A stretch of DNA of 6,379 nucleotides from Solobacterium sp. (GCA_017536845.1 JAFWCP010000448.1:1-6379), one strand, 5' to 3'; positions 1 to 6,100 are shown, numbered from the stretch's first letter. Notes: generated by a model from the letters alone, not told the origin. A program made the numbers and translations.

Positions 1-116
1 TCAATCCTTCCCGCAAAGGAAGAAATCCTGCCACCAACGAAGAAATCGAAATTCCCGAAAAGAAAAGCCCGTTCTTCAAGCCGGCCAAGGCTCTCAAGGA
101 CGCCGTAAACGGATAA
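1..116 (+). CDS. hup: HU family DNA-binding protein, C-terminal fragment
   Basis: This is the last 37 codons of a gene cut by the window start (frame begins at base 3, stop TAA at 114-116). The translation contains RKGRNPAT, then EIEIP, then FKPAKALKDAVNG. This is the typical end of HU: the DNA-binding beta arm with the RNP motif, whose proline intercalates into DNA, followed by the last strand and the C-terminal helix. HU is a small dimeric nucleoid protein of about 90 residues that bends DNA and compacts the chromosome. So roughly 60% of the gene lies upstream of the window. One oddity is Asn in place of the Gly that usually follows NPxT in the arm tip. A strong terminator begins three bases after the stop, so HU ends its own transcription unit. 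IHF is less likely because the RKGRNP and KALKDAVNG signatures are HU-like. Confidence 0.9.
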   Translation, partial: NPSRKGRNPATNEEIEIPEKKSPFFKPAKALKDAVNG

Positions 117-118
117 CA

Positions 119-143
119 GGTTCCCGACCGGGAATCTTTTTTT
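119..143 (+). terminator. Intrinsic terminator after the HU gene
   Basis: GGTTCCC (119-125) pairs with GGGAATC (130-136) across a four-base GACC loop. The stem is 7 bp including one G-T wobble. It is followed at once by seven T residues (137-143). It starts three bases after the HU stop codon and separates HU from the next gene. Confidence 0.9.
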
Positions 144-154
144 GCCGGAACCAT

Positions 155-190
155 GTTTATTTGCTGGGGAGTTAGGGTATAATAATCGTA
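155..190 (+). promoter_or_regulatory. Promoter of the carboxypeptidase gene (perfect -10, weak -35)
   Basis: A perfect TATAAT lies at 178-183, placing transcription start near 190 and leaving a leader of only about 17 bases. The -35 region at the right distance (around 154-160, TGTTTAT) matches TTGACA poorly. The promoter may therefore be weak or helped by a regulator. TTGCTG at 161-166 is too close (11 bases) to serve as -35. The site lies directly downstream of the HU terminator, so an independent promoter is expected here. Confidence 0.6.
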
Positions 191-206
191 ACAGGAAGGT
201 AAATGC

Positions 207-947
207 ATGACAAAAAGACTGATGATCATTGCTTTGATTCTGTGTGTGATCCTGGTCTGCGCGGCCGTCATCATACTGAATCAGAACGATGTAATGGAAG
301 TTGTCCCGCCTGCCGAGGACGTCTACGAGGAGATTCTGCCCTATGACACACAGCCCACAGCGGAGCCGATGTGCCTGGAGCCGGGCAATCTTCTTTTTAT
401 TGCCAATAAGAAACATCCGCTGCCGGACGGGTATGAACCCGATGACCTGACAGTGGTCGAGGTCAATACCGCCGGTGCCTATGTGCGCATGCGGCAGGAA
501 CCCAATGAAGCCATGAAGGAAATGTTTGCGGCCGCCAAGGCGGACGGCGCCAATCTTGTGGTTGCTTCGGGTTACCGTTCGGAGGAATACCAGTCCCAGC
601 TGTATTCGAGATATGTGGAAGAAGGCGGCGCCGAATTTGCGGACAGTGTCTCCAGCCGGCCCGGCTATTCCGAGCATCAGACCGGCCTGGCGGCGGATCT
701 TTCCTATGACCTGAATGACAATTTCGCGGATACGAAAGAAGGGCTGTGGCTGGCTGAGCACGCCTGGGAATACGGTTTCATCCTGCGTTATCCCAGAGAT
801 AAGAAAGGTGTGACAGGCTTTGATTTTGAACCCTGGCATTATCGGTATGTGGGCAGGGAATATGCGAAGCTGGTCCATGAATCAGGCCTGACGATGGAAG
901 AATACTTCCATGTCGAGGGCGGGGATTATGAGAATCTGCCATATTAG
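207..947 (+). CDS. Membrane-anchored D-alanyl-D-alanine carboxypeptidase, M15B/VanY type
   Basis: The protein has 246 residues. It should be a zinc D,D-carboxypeptidase that removes the terminal D-Ala from peptidoglycan stem peptides outside the cell. Residues 4-24 form one strongly hydrophobic segment after a Lys-Arg start, best read as a signal anchor. The next ~35 residues are acidic and proline-rich, a likely wall linker. The catalytic domain spans about 60-235. It has SGYRS (121-125) with Gln129, SEHQTG with zinc ligand His157, AAD with zinc ligand Asp164, and EPWH with catalytic Glu208 and zinc ligand His211. All active-site residues of the family are present, so it looks functional. 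The start is supported by AGGAAGG at 193-199, seven bases before ATG. It stands alone between a terminator and a long intergenic stretch. No vanHAX or vanRS-like genes are nearby, so housekeeping wall trimming is likelier than glycopeptide resistance. Cys13 and Cys18 do not form a proper lipobox. Confidence 0.9.
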   Translation: MTKRLMIIALILCVILVCAAVIILNQNDVMEVVPPAEDVYEEILPYDTQPTAEPMCLEPGNLLFIANKKHPLPDGYEPDDLTVVEVNTAGAYVRMRQEPNEAMKEMFAAAKADGANLVVASGYRSEEYQSQLYSRYVEEGGAEFADSVSSRPGYSEHQTGLAADLSYDLNDNFADTKEGLWLAEHAWEYGFILRYPRDKKGVTGFDFEPWHYRYVGREYAKLVHESGLTMEEYFHVEGGDYENLPY

Positions 948-1011
948 AACAGAATGGAAATCATTTTATAAACATATAAATTAAGGCTCAGGCATTTTCA
1001 AAGGTCGTAAG

Positions 1012-1037
1012 CGTGAAACTTTTTCATGAAAGTCACG
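1012..1037. repeat. Imperfect inverted repeat upstream of the putative small RNA promoter
   Basis: CGTGA (1012-1016) matches TCACG (1033-1037) as an inverted repeat. Inside it CTTT (1019-1022) pairs with AAAG (1029-1032) around TTCATG. It ends eight bases before the TTAACA box at 1045. It could be a protein-binding site for the promoter that follows, or a small hairpin in a carboxypeptidase 3' UTR. No U tract follows, so it is not a terminator. Confidence 0.3.
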
Positions 1038-1044
1038 AAAATAT

Positions 1045-1073
1045 TTAACAAATAAGCCAAAAAATATAATTAT
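1045..1073 (+). promoter_or_regulatory. Putative promoter for a small RNA
   Basis: TTAACA (1045-1050) differs from the -35 consensus by one base. A perfect TATAAT sits at 1065-1070, but only 14 bases away, which is short. AATTAT at 1068-1073 is 17 bases away and matches the -10 at four of six positions. If TATAAT is used, its correctly spaced -35 is poor. The boxes lie in an AT-rich tract and would start transcription near 1077-1080. Confidence 0.4.
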
Positions 1074-1076
1074 GCA

Positions 1077-1198
1077 CTTGCGCAGATTCCACATTATACA
1101 GTAGTATTCTGCTGTCAGGCGAAGCCTGGCATCATAAATTCTTCCTCCCCCAATAGAAGAATGGAGAAAAGTCATCTTCGGATGGCTTTTCTTTCTTT
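1077..1198 (+). ncRNA. Candidate small RNA of about 120 nt with a C-rich loop
   Basis: No coding sequence is evident here. After the promoter-like boxes come three consecutive inverted repeats and a terminator. Hairpin 1 is ACAGTAG (1098-1104) with CTGCTGT (1109-1115), loop TATT. Hairpin 2 is CAGGC (1116-1120) with GCCTG (1124-1128), loop GAA. Hairpin 3 is ATTCTTC (1138-1144) with GAAGAAT (1156-1162), a perfect 7-bp stem whose 11-base loop starts CTCCCCC. The RNA would end at the terminator 1163-1198. C-rich loops that can pair with Shine-Dalgarno sequences are a known feature of regulatory RNAs in Gram-positives such as Staphylococcus. It does not look like 6S RNA, tmRNA, SRP RNA or RNase P RNA to me. 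The alternative is a structured 3' UTR of the carboxypeptidase mRNA ending at the same terminator. The promoter is the weakest part of the argument. Confidence 0.4.
1163..1198 (+). terminator. Strong intrinsic terminator with a UUCG tetraloop
   Basis: GAAAAGTCATC (1166-1176) pairs with GATGGCTTTTC (1181-1191) across TTCG, giving 11 bp with one T-G wobble. A1165-T1192 and two further G-T pairs can extend it. The loop is the extra-stable C(UUCG)G form. The tail TTTCTTT (1192-1198) is U-rich. It ends transcription coming from the carboxypeptidase and/or the putative small RNA, and insulates the rplJ promoter. Confidence 0.85.
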
Positions 1199-1238
1199 AT
1201 CAGGGAGGAACGCACGGAAGGTTGCTCAGATACGCTTT

Positions 1239-1262
1239 GTTCCGGTACGGATCCGGAATTTT
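1239..1262 (+). terminator. Weak terminator-like hairpin before the rplJ promoter
   Basis: TTCCGG (1240-1245) pairs with CCGGAA (1253-1258) around TACGGAT and is followed by four T residues (1259-1262). The stem is GC-centred but short and the T run is minimal. It may be a backup terminator upstream of the rplJ promoter, or chance. I see nothing else in 1201-1285 apart from the GGGAGGAA discussed in the findings. Confidence 0.3.
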
Positions 1263-1285
1263 ACCGCAGAAAATGAAATTCGGTG

Positions 1286-1320
1286 TTGACAACCGTTATT
1301 ATCGTGCTAAAATATCGGAC
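1286..1320 (+). promoter_or_regulatory. Strong rplJ operon promoter (extended -10)
   Basis: A perfect TTGACA (1286-1291) is followed after 16 bases by TAAAAT (1308-1313). The latter is preceded by TGC, which makes an extended -10 (1305-1313). Transcription should begin near 1320, giving a leader of about 145 bases before rplJ. This is the expected strength for a ribosomal protein operon driven by the housekeeping sigma factor. Confidence 0.85.
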
Positions 1321-1448
1321 GTTATCAAATACCATAGACAGTAACAGCGGATATGCTTAATTTGTTACCGAGGTAGATGAAGTTGCTTTAAGATGACTTT
1401 TTCCGGCCCTCGCATCCGCGTGGGCTTCTATTATGTGTAGGCGATAAC
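1321..1448 (+). promoter_or_regulatory. Ribosomal protein L10 leader (autoregulatory mRNA structure)
   Basis: The leader carries the conserved L10-leader core as I recall it from Bacillus: AGACAGTA, then CTTAATT, then TACCGAGG. GTAACA (1341-1346) pairs with TGTTAC (1363-1368), the stem that mimics the L10 site on 23S rRNA. A second weaker stem, GAAGT (1379-1383) with ACTTT (1396-1400), follows. Then comes GCCC (1406-1409) with GGGC (1422-1425) enclosing CGC/GCG around ATCC. After it the tail TTCTATTATG is only moderately U-rich. GTTATC (1321-1326) is also complementary to GATAAC (1443-1448), which could close the whole leader just before the rplJ ribosome binding site. In Bacillus subtilis the L10(L12)4 complex represses this operon by attenuation. 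The hairpin at 1406-1425 is the best candidate here for the terminator or for a translation block. The core identification is solid; the switch mechanism is inferred. Confidence 0.8.
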
Positions 1449-1465
1449 AGAAAAGGAGACTAGGA

Positions 1466-1999
1466 ATGAATCAGAACATTAGAGATCAAAAGGCACAGGT
1501 CGTTTCTGAGATCGCTGACAAGCTGTCGAATTCCTCATCCACTGTAGTAGCAGAGTACCGCGGACTGACCGTTGCCGAAGTCAACGAATTACGCCGTCTG
1601 CTGCGGGAAGAGAAAGTCGAGATGAAGGTTTACAAGAACACACTCGCATCTCTCGCCGCAAAGCAGGCCGGTTACGCTGACCTCGATGCATATCTGGCCG
1701 GCCCGAACGCTCTGGTATTCTCACCGGATGAGACAGCAGCGGCCCGTGTCATGGCAAAGTATGCCAAAAAGCACAAAGCTCTGGTGCTCAAGGGTGGTAT
1801 TGTTGAAGGCCGCGTCGTCGACGAAAAGACTGTCAACGAACTGTCCGCACTGCCTAACAGAGACGGCATGCTGTCGATGCTGCTGTCCGTACTGAATGCG
1901 CCGATTTCTCAGATCGCACGTGCCGTCCAGGCCATCGCGGACGCGAGAGGCGGTGCACCTGCTGAAGAAGCAACTGATGCCGCTGAGGCGGCTGCCTGA
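1466..1999 (+). CDS. rplJ: 50S ribosomal protein L10
   Basis: The protein has 177 residues; the family usually has 165-175. L10 anchors the ribosomal stalk on 23S rRNA and carries L7/L12 dimers on its C-terminal helix. Family signatures are clear. VAEYRGLTVAEVNELRRLLR (about 28-47) and the KVYKNTLA segment (about 54-61) belong to the rRNA-binding domain. ALPNRDGMLSMLLS (about 128-141) is followed by a long helix through AIADARGG. The tail beyond about 162 is Ala/Glu-rich and probably flexible. The start is fixed by AAGGAG (1453-1458), seven bases before ATG. It is the first gene of the operon and lies behind the L10 leader, so its expression is probably repressed by free L10-L12 complex. rplL follows after 20 bases. 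Confidence 0.97.
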   Translation: MNQNIRDQKAQVVSEIADKLSNSSSTVVAEYRGLTVAEVNELRRLLREEKVEMKVYKNTLASLAAKQAGYADLDAYLAGPNALVFSPDETAAARVMAKYAKKHKALVLKGGIVEGRVVDEKTVNELSALPNRDGMLSMLLSVLNAPISQIARAVQAIADARGGAPAEEATDAAEAAA

Positions 2000-2019
2000 G
2001 GAAGAGGAGGAAATGATCC

Positions 2020-2388
2020 ATGGCAATCACAAAGGAAGAAATCTTAACTTATCTTGAATCCGCTACAATTCTTGAACTCAATGACCTGGTAAAGGCTATC
2101 GAAGAAAAGTTCGGCGTTACCGCTGCTGCTCCTGTTGCAGCTGCTGCACCGGTTGAAGAAGTCGAAGATACAGCACCGAAGAACGTTACCGTCGTTCTGT
2201 CCGCCATCGGCGATGCCAAGGTTGCTGTTATCAAGGCTGTCCGTGCCATCACCGGCCTGGGCCTTGTCGATGCGAAGAAGCTCGTCGACAGCACCCCTGC
2301 TGAAATCAAGAAGGATGTCCCGATTGAAGAAGCAGAGACAATCAAGAAGACGCTCATGGAAGCCGGCGCTTCTGTCGATTTCAAGTAA
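2020..2388 (+). CDS. rplL: 50S ribosomal protein L7/L12
   Basis: The protein has 122 residues, the normal length. It is the multi-copy stalk protein that recruits and stimulates translation GTPases. The N-terminal dimerisation domain (about 1-33) binds L10. The Ala/Pro/Val-rich hinge spans about 34-47. The C-terminal domain begins near 53 and contains KVAVIKAVR, then TGLGLVDAKKLVD, and ends EAGASVDFK. The factor-contact residues equivalent to E. coli Lys65, Arg73 and Lys84 are present. The position after TGLGL is Val instead of the usual Lys. AGGAGG (2005-2010) lies nine bases before ATG and supports the start over the out-of-frame ATG at 2013. A hairpin just after the gene probably helps L12 reach its higher copy number relative to downstream genes. 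Confidence 0.97.
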   Translation: MAITKEEILTYLESATILELNDLVKAIEEKFGVTAAAPVAAAAPVEEVEDTAPKNVTVVLSAIGDAKVAVIKAVRAITGLGLVDAKKLVDSTPAEIKKDVPIEEAETIKKTLMEAGASVDFK

Positions 2389-2412
2389 TTCACAAAGATA
2401 TATCTTATCAGA

Positions 2413-2439
2413 AAAAGCCGAAAATCAAATTCGGCTTTT
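2413..2439 (+). terminator. Attenuator-like hairpin between rplL and the methyltransferase
   Basis: AAAAGCCGAA (2413-2422) pairs perfectly with TTCGGCTTTT (2430-2439) across a 7-base loop. No T run follows the full stem (CGCCCC). With the shorter GCCGAA/TTCGGC stem, the TTTT at 2436-2439 acts as a minimal U tract. This suggests incomplete termination, as is known between rplL and rpoB in other bacteria. It ends only six bases before the TTG at 2446. Confidence 0.65.
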
Positions 2440-2445
2440 CGCCCC

Positions 2446-3051
2446 TTGAAAGGATGTGGTTCTACGGCCCATTATTTTACCGACAACCGCAATCTCGACG
2501 AAAACCGGAAGGTTCATACTTTCCGGTTTTCGGGGCATGTTTTCAGCTTTACCACCGATAACGGCGTCTTTTCCAAGACAGGCGTTGATTACGGAACCGA
2601 GGTGCTTCTGGAATGCTGCAAGGACATTCACGGCGAAGTGCTGTACCTTGGCTGCGGCTATGGCGTCGTAGGCATTGTCTTAAAAACCCTCTATGACTGT
2701 ACGGTCACGGCTGTGGATATCAATCCCCGGGCGGTTGAACTCACGCAGCTGAACAGTTCCCTCAATCACGCCGAAGTGACGGCCGTTGTTTCCGACGGAT
2801 TTGAAAACCTGGCCGGCCGCCGGTTTTCCTTCGTGATCACAAACCCGCCGATCAGGGCGGGCAAGCAGACAATTTACGGCATGTTTGATGATGCTCTGGC
2901 GCACCTGGAGACAGGCGGCGTGCTGCTGGCGGTGATCCGCCGTAAGCAGGGAGCAGAAAGCGCTTTGCGCAGACTGACGGAAACGTTCGGCAATTGTGAA
3001 ACCATCGGGAAAGACAAGGGTTACTGGGTGCTGAAGTGTGTAAAACAGTAA
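2446..3051 (+). CDS. Class I SAM-dependent methyltransferase, RsmC/YbxB type (16S rRNA guanine N2)
   Basis: This is a single-domain homologue of the catalytic half of RsmC, like Bacillus YbxB, with 201 residues if read from TTG. It should transfer methyl from S-adenosylmethionine to a 16S rRNA guanine. With numbering from TTG, it has AHYF (8-11), TDNGVFSK (37-44) and VDYG (47-50). The SAM loop is YLGCGYG (67-73), and the acidic ribose contact is Asp91 in AVDINPRA. The catalytic motif TNPPIRAGK (132-140) is followed by RKQGA and KGYW near the end. Its place between rplL and rpoB is the classic Bacillota position. The start is uncertain. TTG at 2446 lies in the attenuator tail with no ribosome binding site. 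AAAGGA (2449-2454) lies nine bases before an in-frame ACG at 2464, where the product would begin Met-Ala-His-Tyr-Phe as homologues do. No in-frame ATG or GTG is nearby. The start is recorded conservatively as TTG. Confidence 0.88.
   Translation: MKGCGSTAHYFTDNRNLDENRKVHTFRFSGHVFSFTTDNGVFSKTGVDYGTEVLLECCKDIHGEVLYLGCGYGVVGIVLKTLYDCTVTAVDINPRAVELTQLNSSLNHAEVTAVVSDGFENLAGRRFSFVITNPPIRAGKQTIYGMFDDALAHLETGGVLLAVIRRKQGAESALRRLTETFGNCETIGKDKGYWVLKCVKQ
2449..2466 (+). promoter_or_regulatory. Ribosome binding site pointing to an ACG start
   Basis: AAAGGA (2449-2454) is the only good Shine-Dalgarno here. Nine bases later the in-frame codon is ACG (2464-2466). The ATG at 2454-2456 is in another frame and overlaps the site itself. 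Either ACG is used, TTG 2446 is used without a Shine-Dalgarno, or an original ATG has been changed to ACG by mutation or sequencing error. Confidence 0.45.
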
Positions 3052-3054
3052 ACT

Positions 3055-3099
3055 GCATGCCGGCTGAGGCCGGTGCGGTGCTTCCGCCGTAAAAGCGGA
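3055..3099 (+). repeat. Two GC-rich hairpins between the methyltransferase and rpoB
   Basis: CCGGC (3060-3064) pairs with GCCGG (3069-3073) across TGAG, and GCA (3055-3057) with TGC (3074-3076) can extend it. TCCGC (3083-3087) pairs with GCGGA (3095-3099). Neither has a T run. They may be mRNA processing or stability elements in the 129-base spacer before rpoB. Confidence 0.4.
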
Positions 3100-3118
3100 C
3101 TGGCGTTTATTTAAAATA

Positions 3119-3143
3119 CAGATAGGGTTTTTCTGCCCTTTTT
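3119..3143 (+). terminator. Weak terminator-like element ahead of rpoB
   Basis: AGGG (3124-3127) pairs with CCCT (3136-3139), followed by TTTTT counted from 3139. The 4-bp stem is too short for a strong terminator. CAGA (3119-3122) can instead pair with TCTG (3132-3135), which excludes the first stem. That arrangement would suit a leaky or switchable site in the rpoB leader. TAAAAT at 3112-3117 resembles a -10 but has no fitting -35, so I do not call a separate rpoB promoter. Confidence 0.25.
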
Positions 3144-3166
3144 GATGTTTATAACCAATGCAGGCG

Positions 3167-3172
3167 AAAGGA
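3167..3172 (+). promoter_or_regulatory. Ribosome binding site deciding the rpoB start
   Basis: AAAGGA lies eight bases before ATG 3181. An in-frame ATG at 3172 overlaps this site and has only a weak AGG further upstream, so 3181 is preferred. The alternative would add three residues (Met-Ala-Tyr). Confidence 0.65.
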
Positions 3173-3180
3173 TGGCGTAC

Positions 3181-6100
3181 ATGGAAAATAAACAGACTTA
3201 CCGCATTGTGCAATATGGAAAAAAAGCACAGCGCAGAGACTATTCAAAAGTCAGCAGCAGTCTGCAACTGCCGGATCTCGTCGAGATCCAGACTGCGTCT
3301 TATGAATGGTTCATGAGCGAAGGCATCAGAGAAGTATTCAGGGACATCTATCCGATTTCAAACTATTCCGGCAACATGCGTCTGAAGTTCCTGGATTATG
3401 AATTCGGAGAGCCGAAGTATTCGATCGTTGAATGCAAGACCAGAGAACTGAATTACTGTGCCCCGCTGAAAGCAAAGATGGAACTTGAAACGCTGGACAA
3501 TGAAACCGGTGAAGTCAAGACACAGAGGGAAGAGGTATTCCTCGGTGACTTCCCGATGATGACTCCGACCGGAACATTCATTATCAACGGCGCTGAACGT
3601 GTTATTGTATCGCAGATTGTCCGTTCCCCGGGCGCGTATTTCGACATTGTCTCGGAAGAAAGAACCGGCCGCGATACCTACACGTGTGAACTGATTCCCA
3701 GCCGCGGCACCTGGCTGGAATTCATGAGTGATGAAAAGAAGGCAGCGATGGGAAGAATCATGAACGTCTCGGTTGACCGCCGCCGCAAGATCCTGTCCAC
3801 CGTGCTCTTCAAGGCGATCGGCATGTCCCTGAACCCGCTGAAGAACGAGGACCGCTTCGAAACCGAATCCATGAAGAAATTCCTTTCTTCCATGGGCCTG
3901 GATGTCTATGACGACGTCGTCGTAGAAGGCGAAGAACGCGACTTCATCAACCAGTACATGCTGCTGTACACAAGCGTGTTCGGCAACTATGAAGAACTGC
4001 GCAACACACTGAACGCTGACCGTGCGGAATCCATGAATGACGCTCTGCTGGGCATCTATGAGAACCAGAGAGCCGATGAAATCGCGACGATCGACGGTGC
4101 CATGAACCTCATGGATGCCAAGTTCTTTGATTACCGCAGATATGATCTGACCAAGACCGGCCGTTTCAAGGTCCGCAAGAAGCTCAGCATCCTCGACCGT
4201 ATGGAAGGGCATATGCTTCACGAAGACCTGCGCGGCGCTGACGGCAAGGTCATCTTCAAGAAGAAGAAAAAGATCGGCAAGGACGAGAGAAACCAGCTGC
4301 GTGACGAAATCAACAAGGGCATCTGTGCCAGAGCCCTGCCGTTTGTCCACCAGTTCTCCCATCCGACCAAGGCTGAAATGTCCACCGCGTGGAAAGACGC
4401 ACTTGTCGGCCGTATTCTGGCTGTGGACCTTGACGGCGAAAGCGCTGACGCGCAGCTCGACATGGGCACCGTCCTGACCCCGCAGAATATCAAGGCAATC
4501 GCGAAGGAATTCGAAACCGTCACCGTCTACGGCGGCATCATCGCGACTGAGGTCAAGCTGAACAACGACAACGCGGCGGCCGTGCTGAACTACGGCAACC
4601 GTATGTATACCGTCGGCCGTGTCACCGAAAACGGCACCGACCTCTTCGACGAGGAAGGCGAGATGTATGTTGACCGCTACATCCCGGACGGCCAGAGAAA
4701 TGTCCTCGGCATTTCCGCAAAAGAGAGCATCGCTGCCCAGGCGACAAAGAAGACCGGCATCTCGGTTTGGCTTGTCGGTGCCTGCGTGCAGGAAATCAAG
4801 ATCGAAACAGCAGACGGCAATGTCGTCAAGCTGATCGGCATTGACCCGCTCAACGACAAGCATACGATCACCATGAGCGATATGTATGCGCTTTATAACT
4901 ATGAACTGACCATGCTCGACGGCATCGGTTCCCAGGATGACATCGATATGCTGGGCAACCGCCGTATCCGTACGGTCGGCGAACTGATCCAGAACCAGTT
5001 CCGGATCGGTCTGTCGCGTATGGAAAGAGTTGTCAAGGAAAGGATGTCCATCACCGATGCAACATCCATCGGCCCCAAGACACTGACCAACATCAGGCCT
5101 TTGACGGCAGCCATCAAGGAGTTCTTCTCCTCGTCCCAGCTGTCCCAGTTCATGGACCAGCAGAACCCGCTGGCGGAGCTATCCAACAAGAGACGTATTT
5201 CCGCCCTCGGCCCGGGCGGTCTGACCAGAGAGAGAGCCGGCTTTGAAGTGCGTGACATTCACAATTCCCACTATGGCCGCATCTGCCCGATCGAGACACC
5301 GGAAGGTCCGAACATCGGTCTGATCAACTACCTGACCACCTATGCCCGCGTCAATGAGTACGGCTTCATCGAAACACCGTACAGAAGGGTCATCAACGGC
5401 AAGGTCACTGACGAAATCGTCTATATGCCGGCGGATGTCGAAAACGACCATGTCATCGCCCAGGCCAACGAGATCAAGGACGGCCGTCTGGTCGGCGACA
5501 AGATCGTTGCCCGTATTGCCGGTGAAACCGTCATGGCGGATGTCGATTCCATCGACTTCGCGGACGTTTCGCCGCGCCAGATCGTATCGGTTGCGACCGC
5601 CTGCGTTCCTTTCCTGGAAAACGACGACTGCACCCGTGCCCTGATGGGCGCCAACATGCAGAGACAGGCCGTGCCGCTTCTGAACCCCCACAGCCCGTTT
5701 GTGGGAACCGGCATGGAACATGTCATTGCCCGTGACTCAGGCGCTGCCTGCGTTGCGACCGCTCCCGGCGTTGTCACCTATGTTGACGCGACGAAGGTCA
5801 TCGTCAGCGAAGACGACGGCCATGAGCATACCTATGAACTGACGAAGTTCAGAAGATCCAACTCGTCCACCTGCCTGAACCAGAAGCCGATTGTCTGGGA
5901 TGGTGAAAGGGTCGAGCGCGGCGATATCCTCGCCGACGGCCCGGCCATGGAAAACGGCGAGCTGGCGCTGGGACAGAACGTCACCATCGCCTTCATGACA
6001 TGGCATGGCTATAACTATGAAGACGCCATCATCATGTCCGAAAGAATGCAGGCGGAAGACTTCTATACATCCGTGCACATCGAGGAATACGACATCGAAT

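Noticed and set aside
207..947. Carboxypeptidase as a lipoprotein or as part of a vancomycin-resistance cluster
   Set aside because: The residues before Cys13 and Cys18 do not fit a lipobox, and no vanHAX, vanRS or other resistance genes are in the window.
965..980. TTTATA/TATAAA inverted repeat after the carboxypeptidase gene as terminator
   Set aside because: The stem is A/T only with no U tract and would not be stable enough to terminate.
981..1175. 64-residue minus-strand open frame in the intergenic region
   Set aside because: It covers the hairpins and the terminator, shows no recognisable motif and no convincing ribosome binding site. The structured-RNA reading explains the stretch better.
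1222..1347. 41-codon plus-strand frame from TTG after GGGAGGAA
   Set aside because: It runs through the rplJ promoter and into the L10 leader, the start is poorly spaced from any ribosome binding site, and the product is unrecognisable.
2454..2456. ATG just after AAAGG as methyltransferase start
   Set aside because: It is out of frame with the methyltransferase and overlaps the Shine-Dalgarno itself.
3358..4863. 501-residue open frame on the minus strand
   Set aside because: It lies wholly inside rpoB, has no plausible start context or family motifs, and results from the codon bias of the sense gene.
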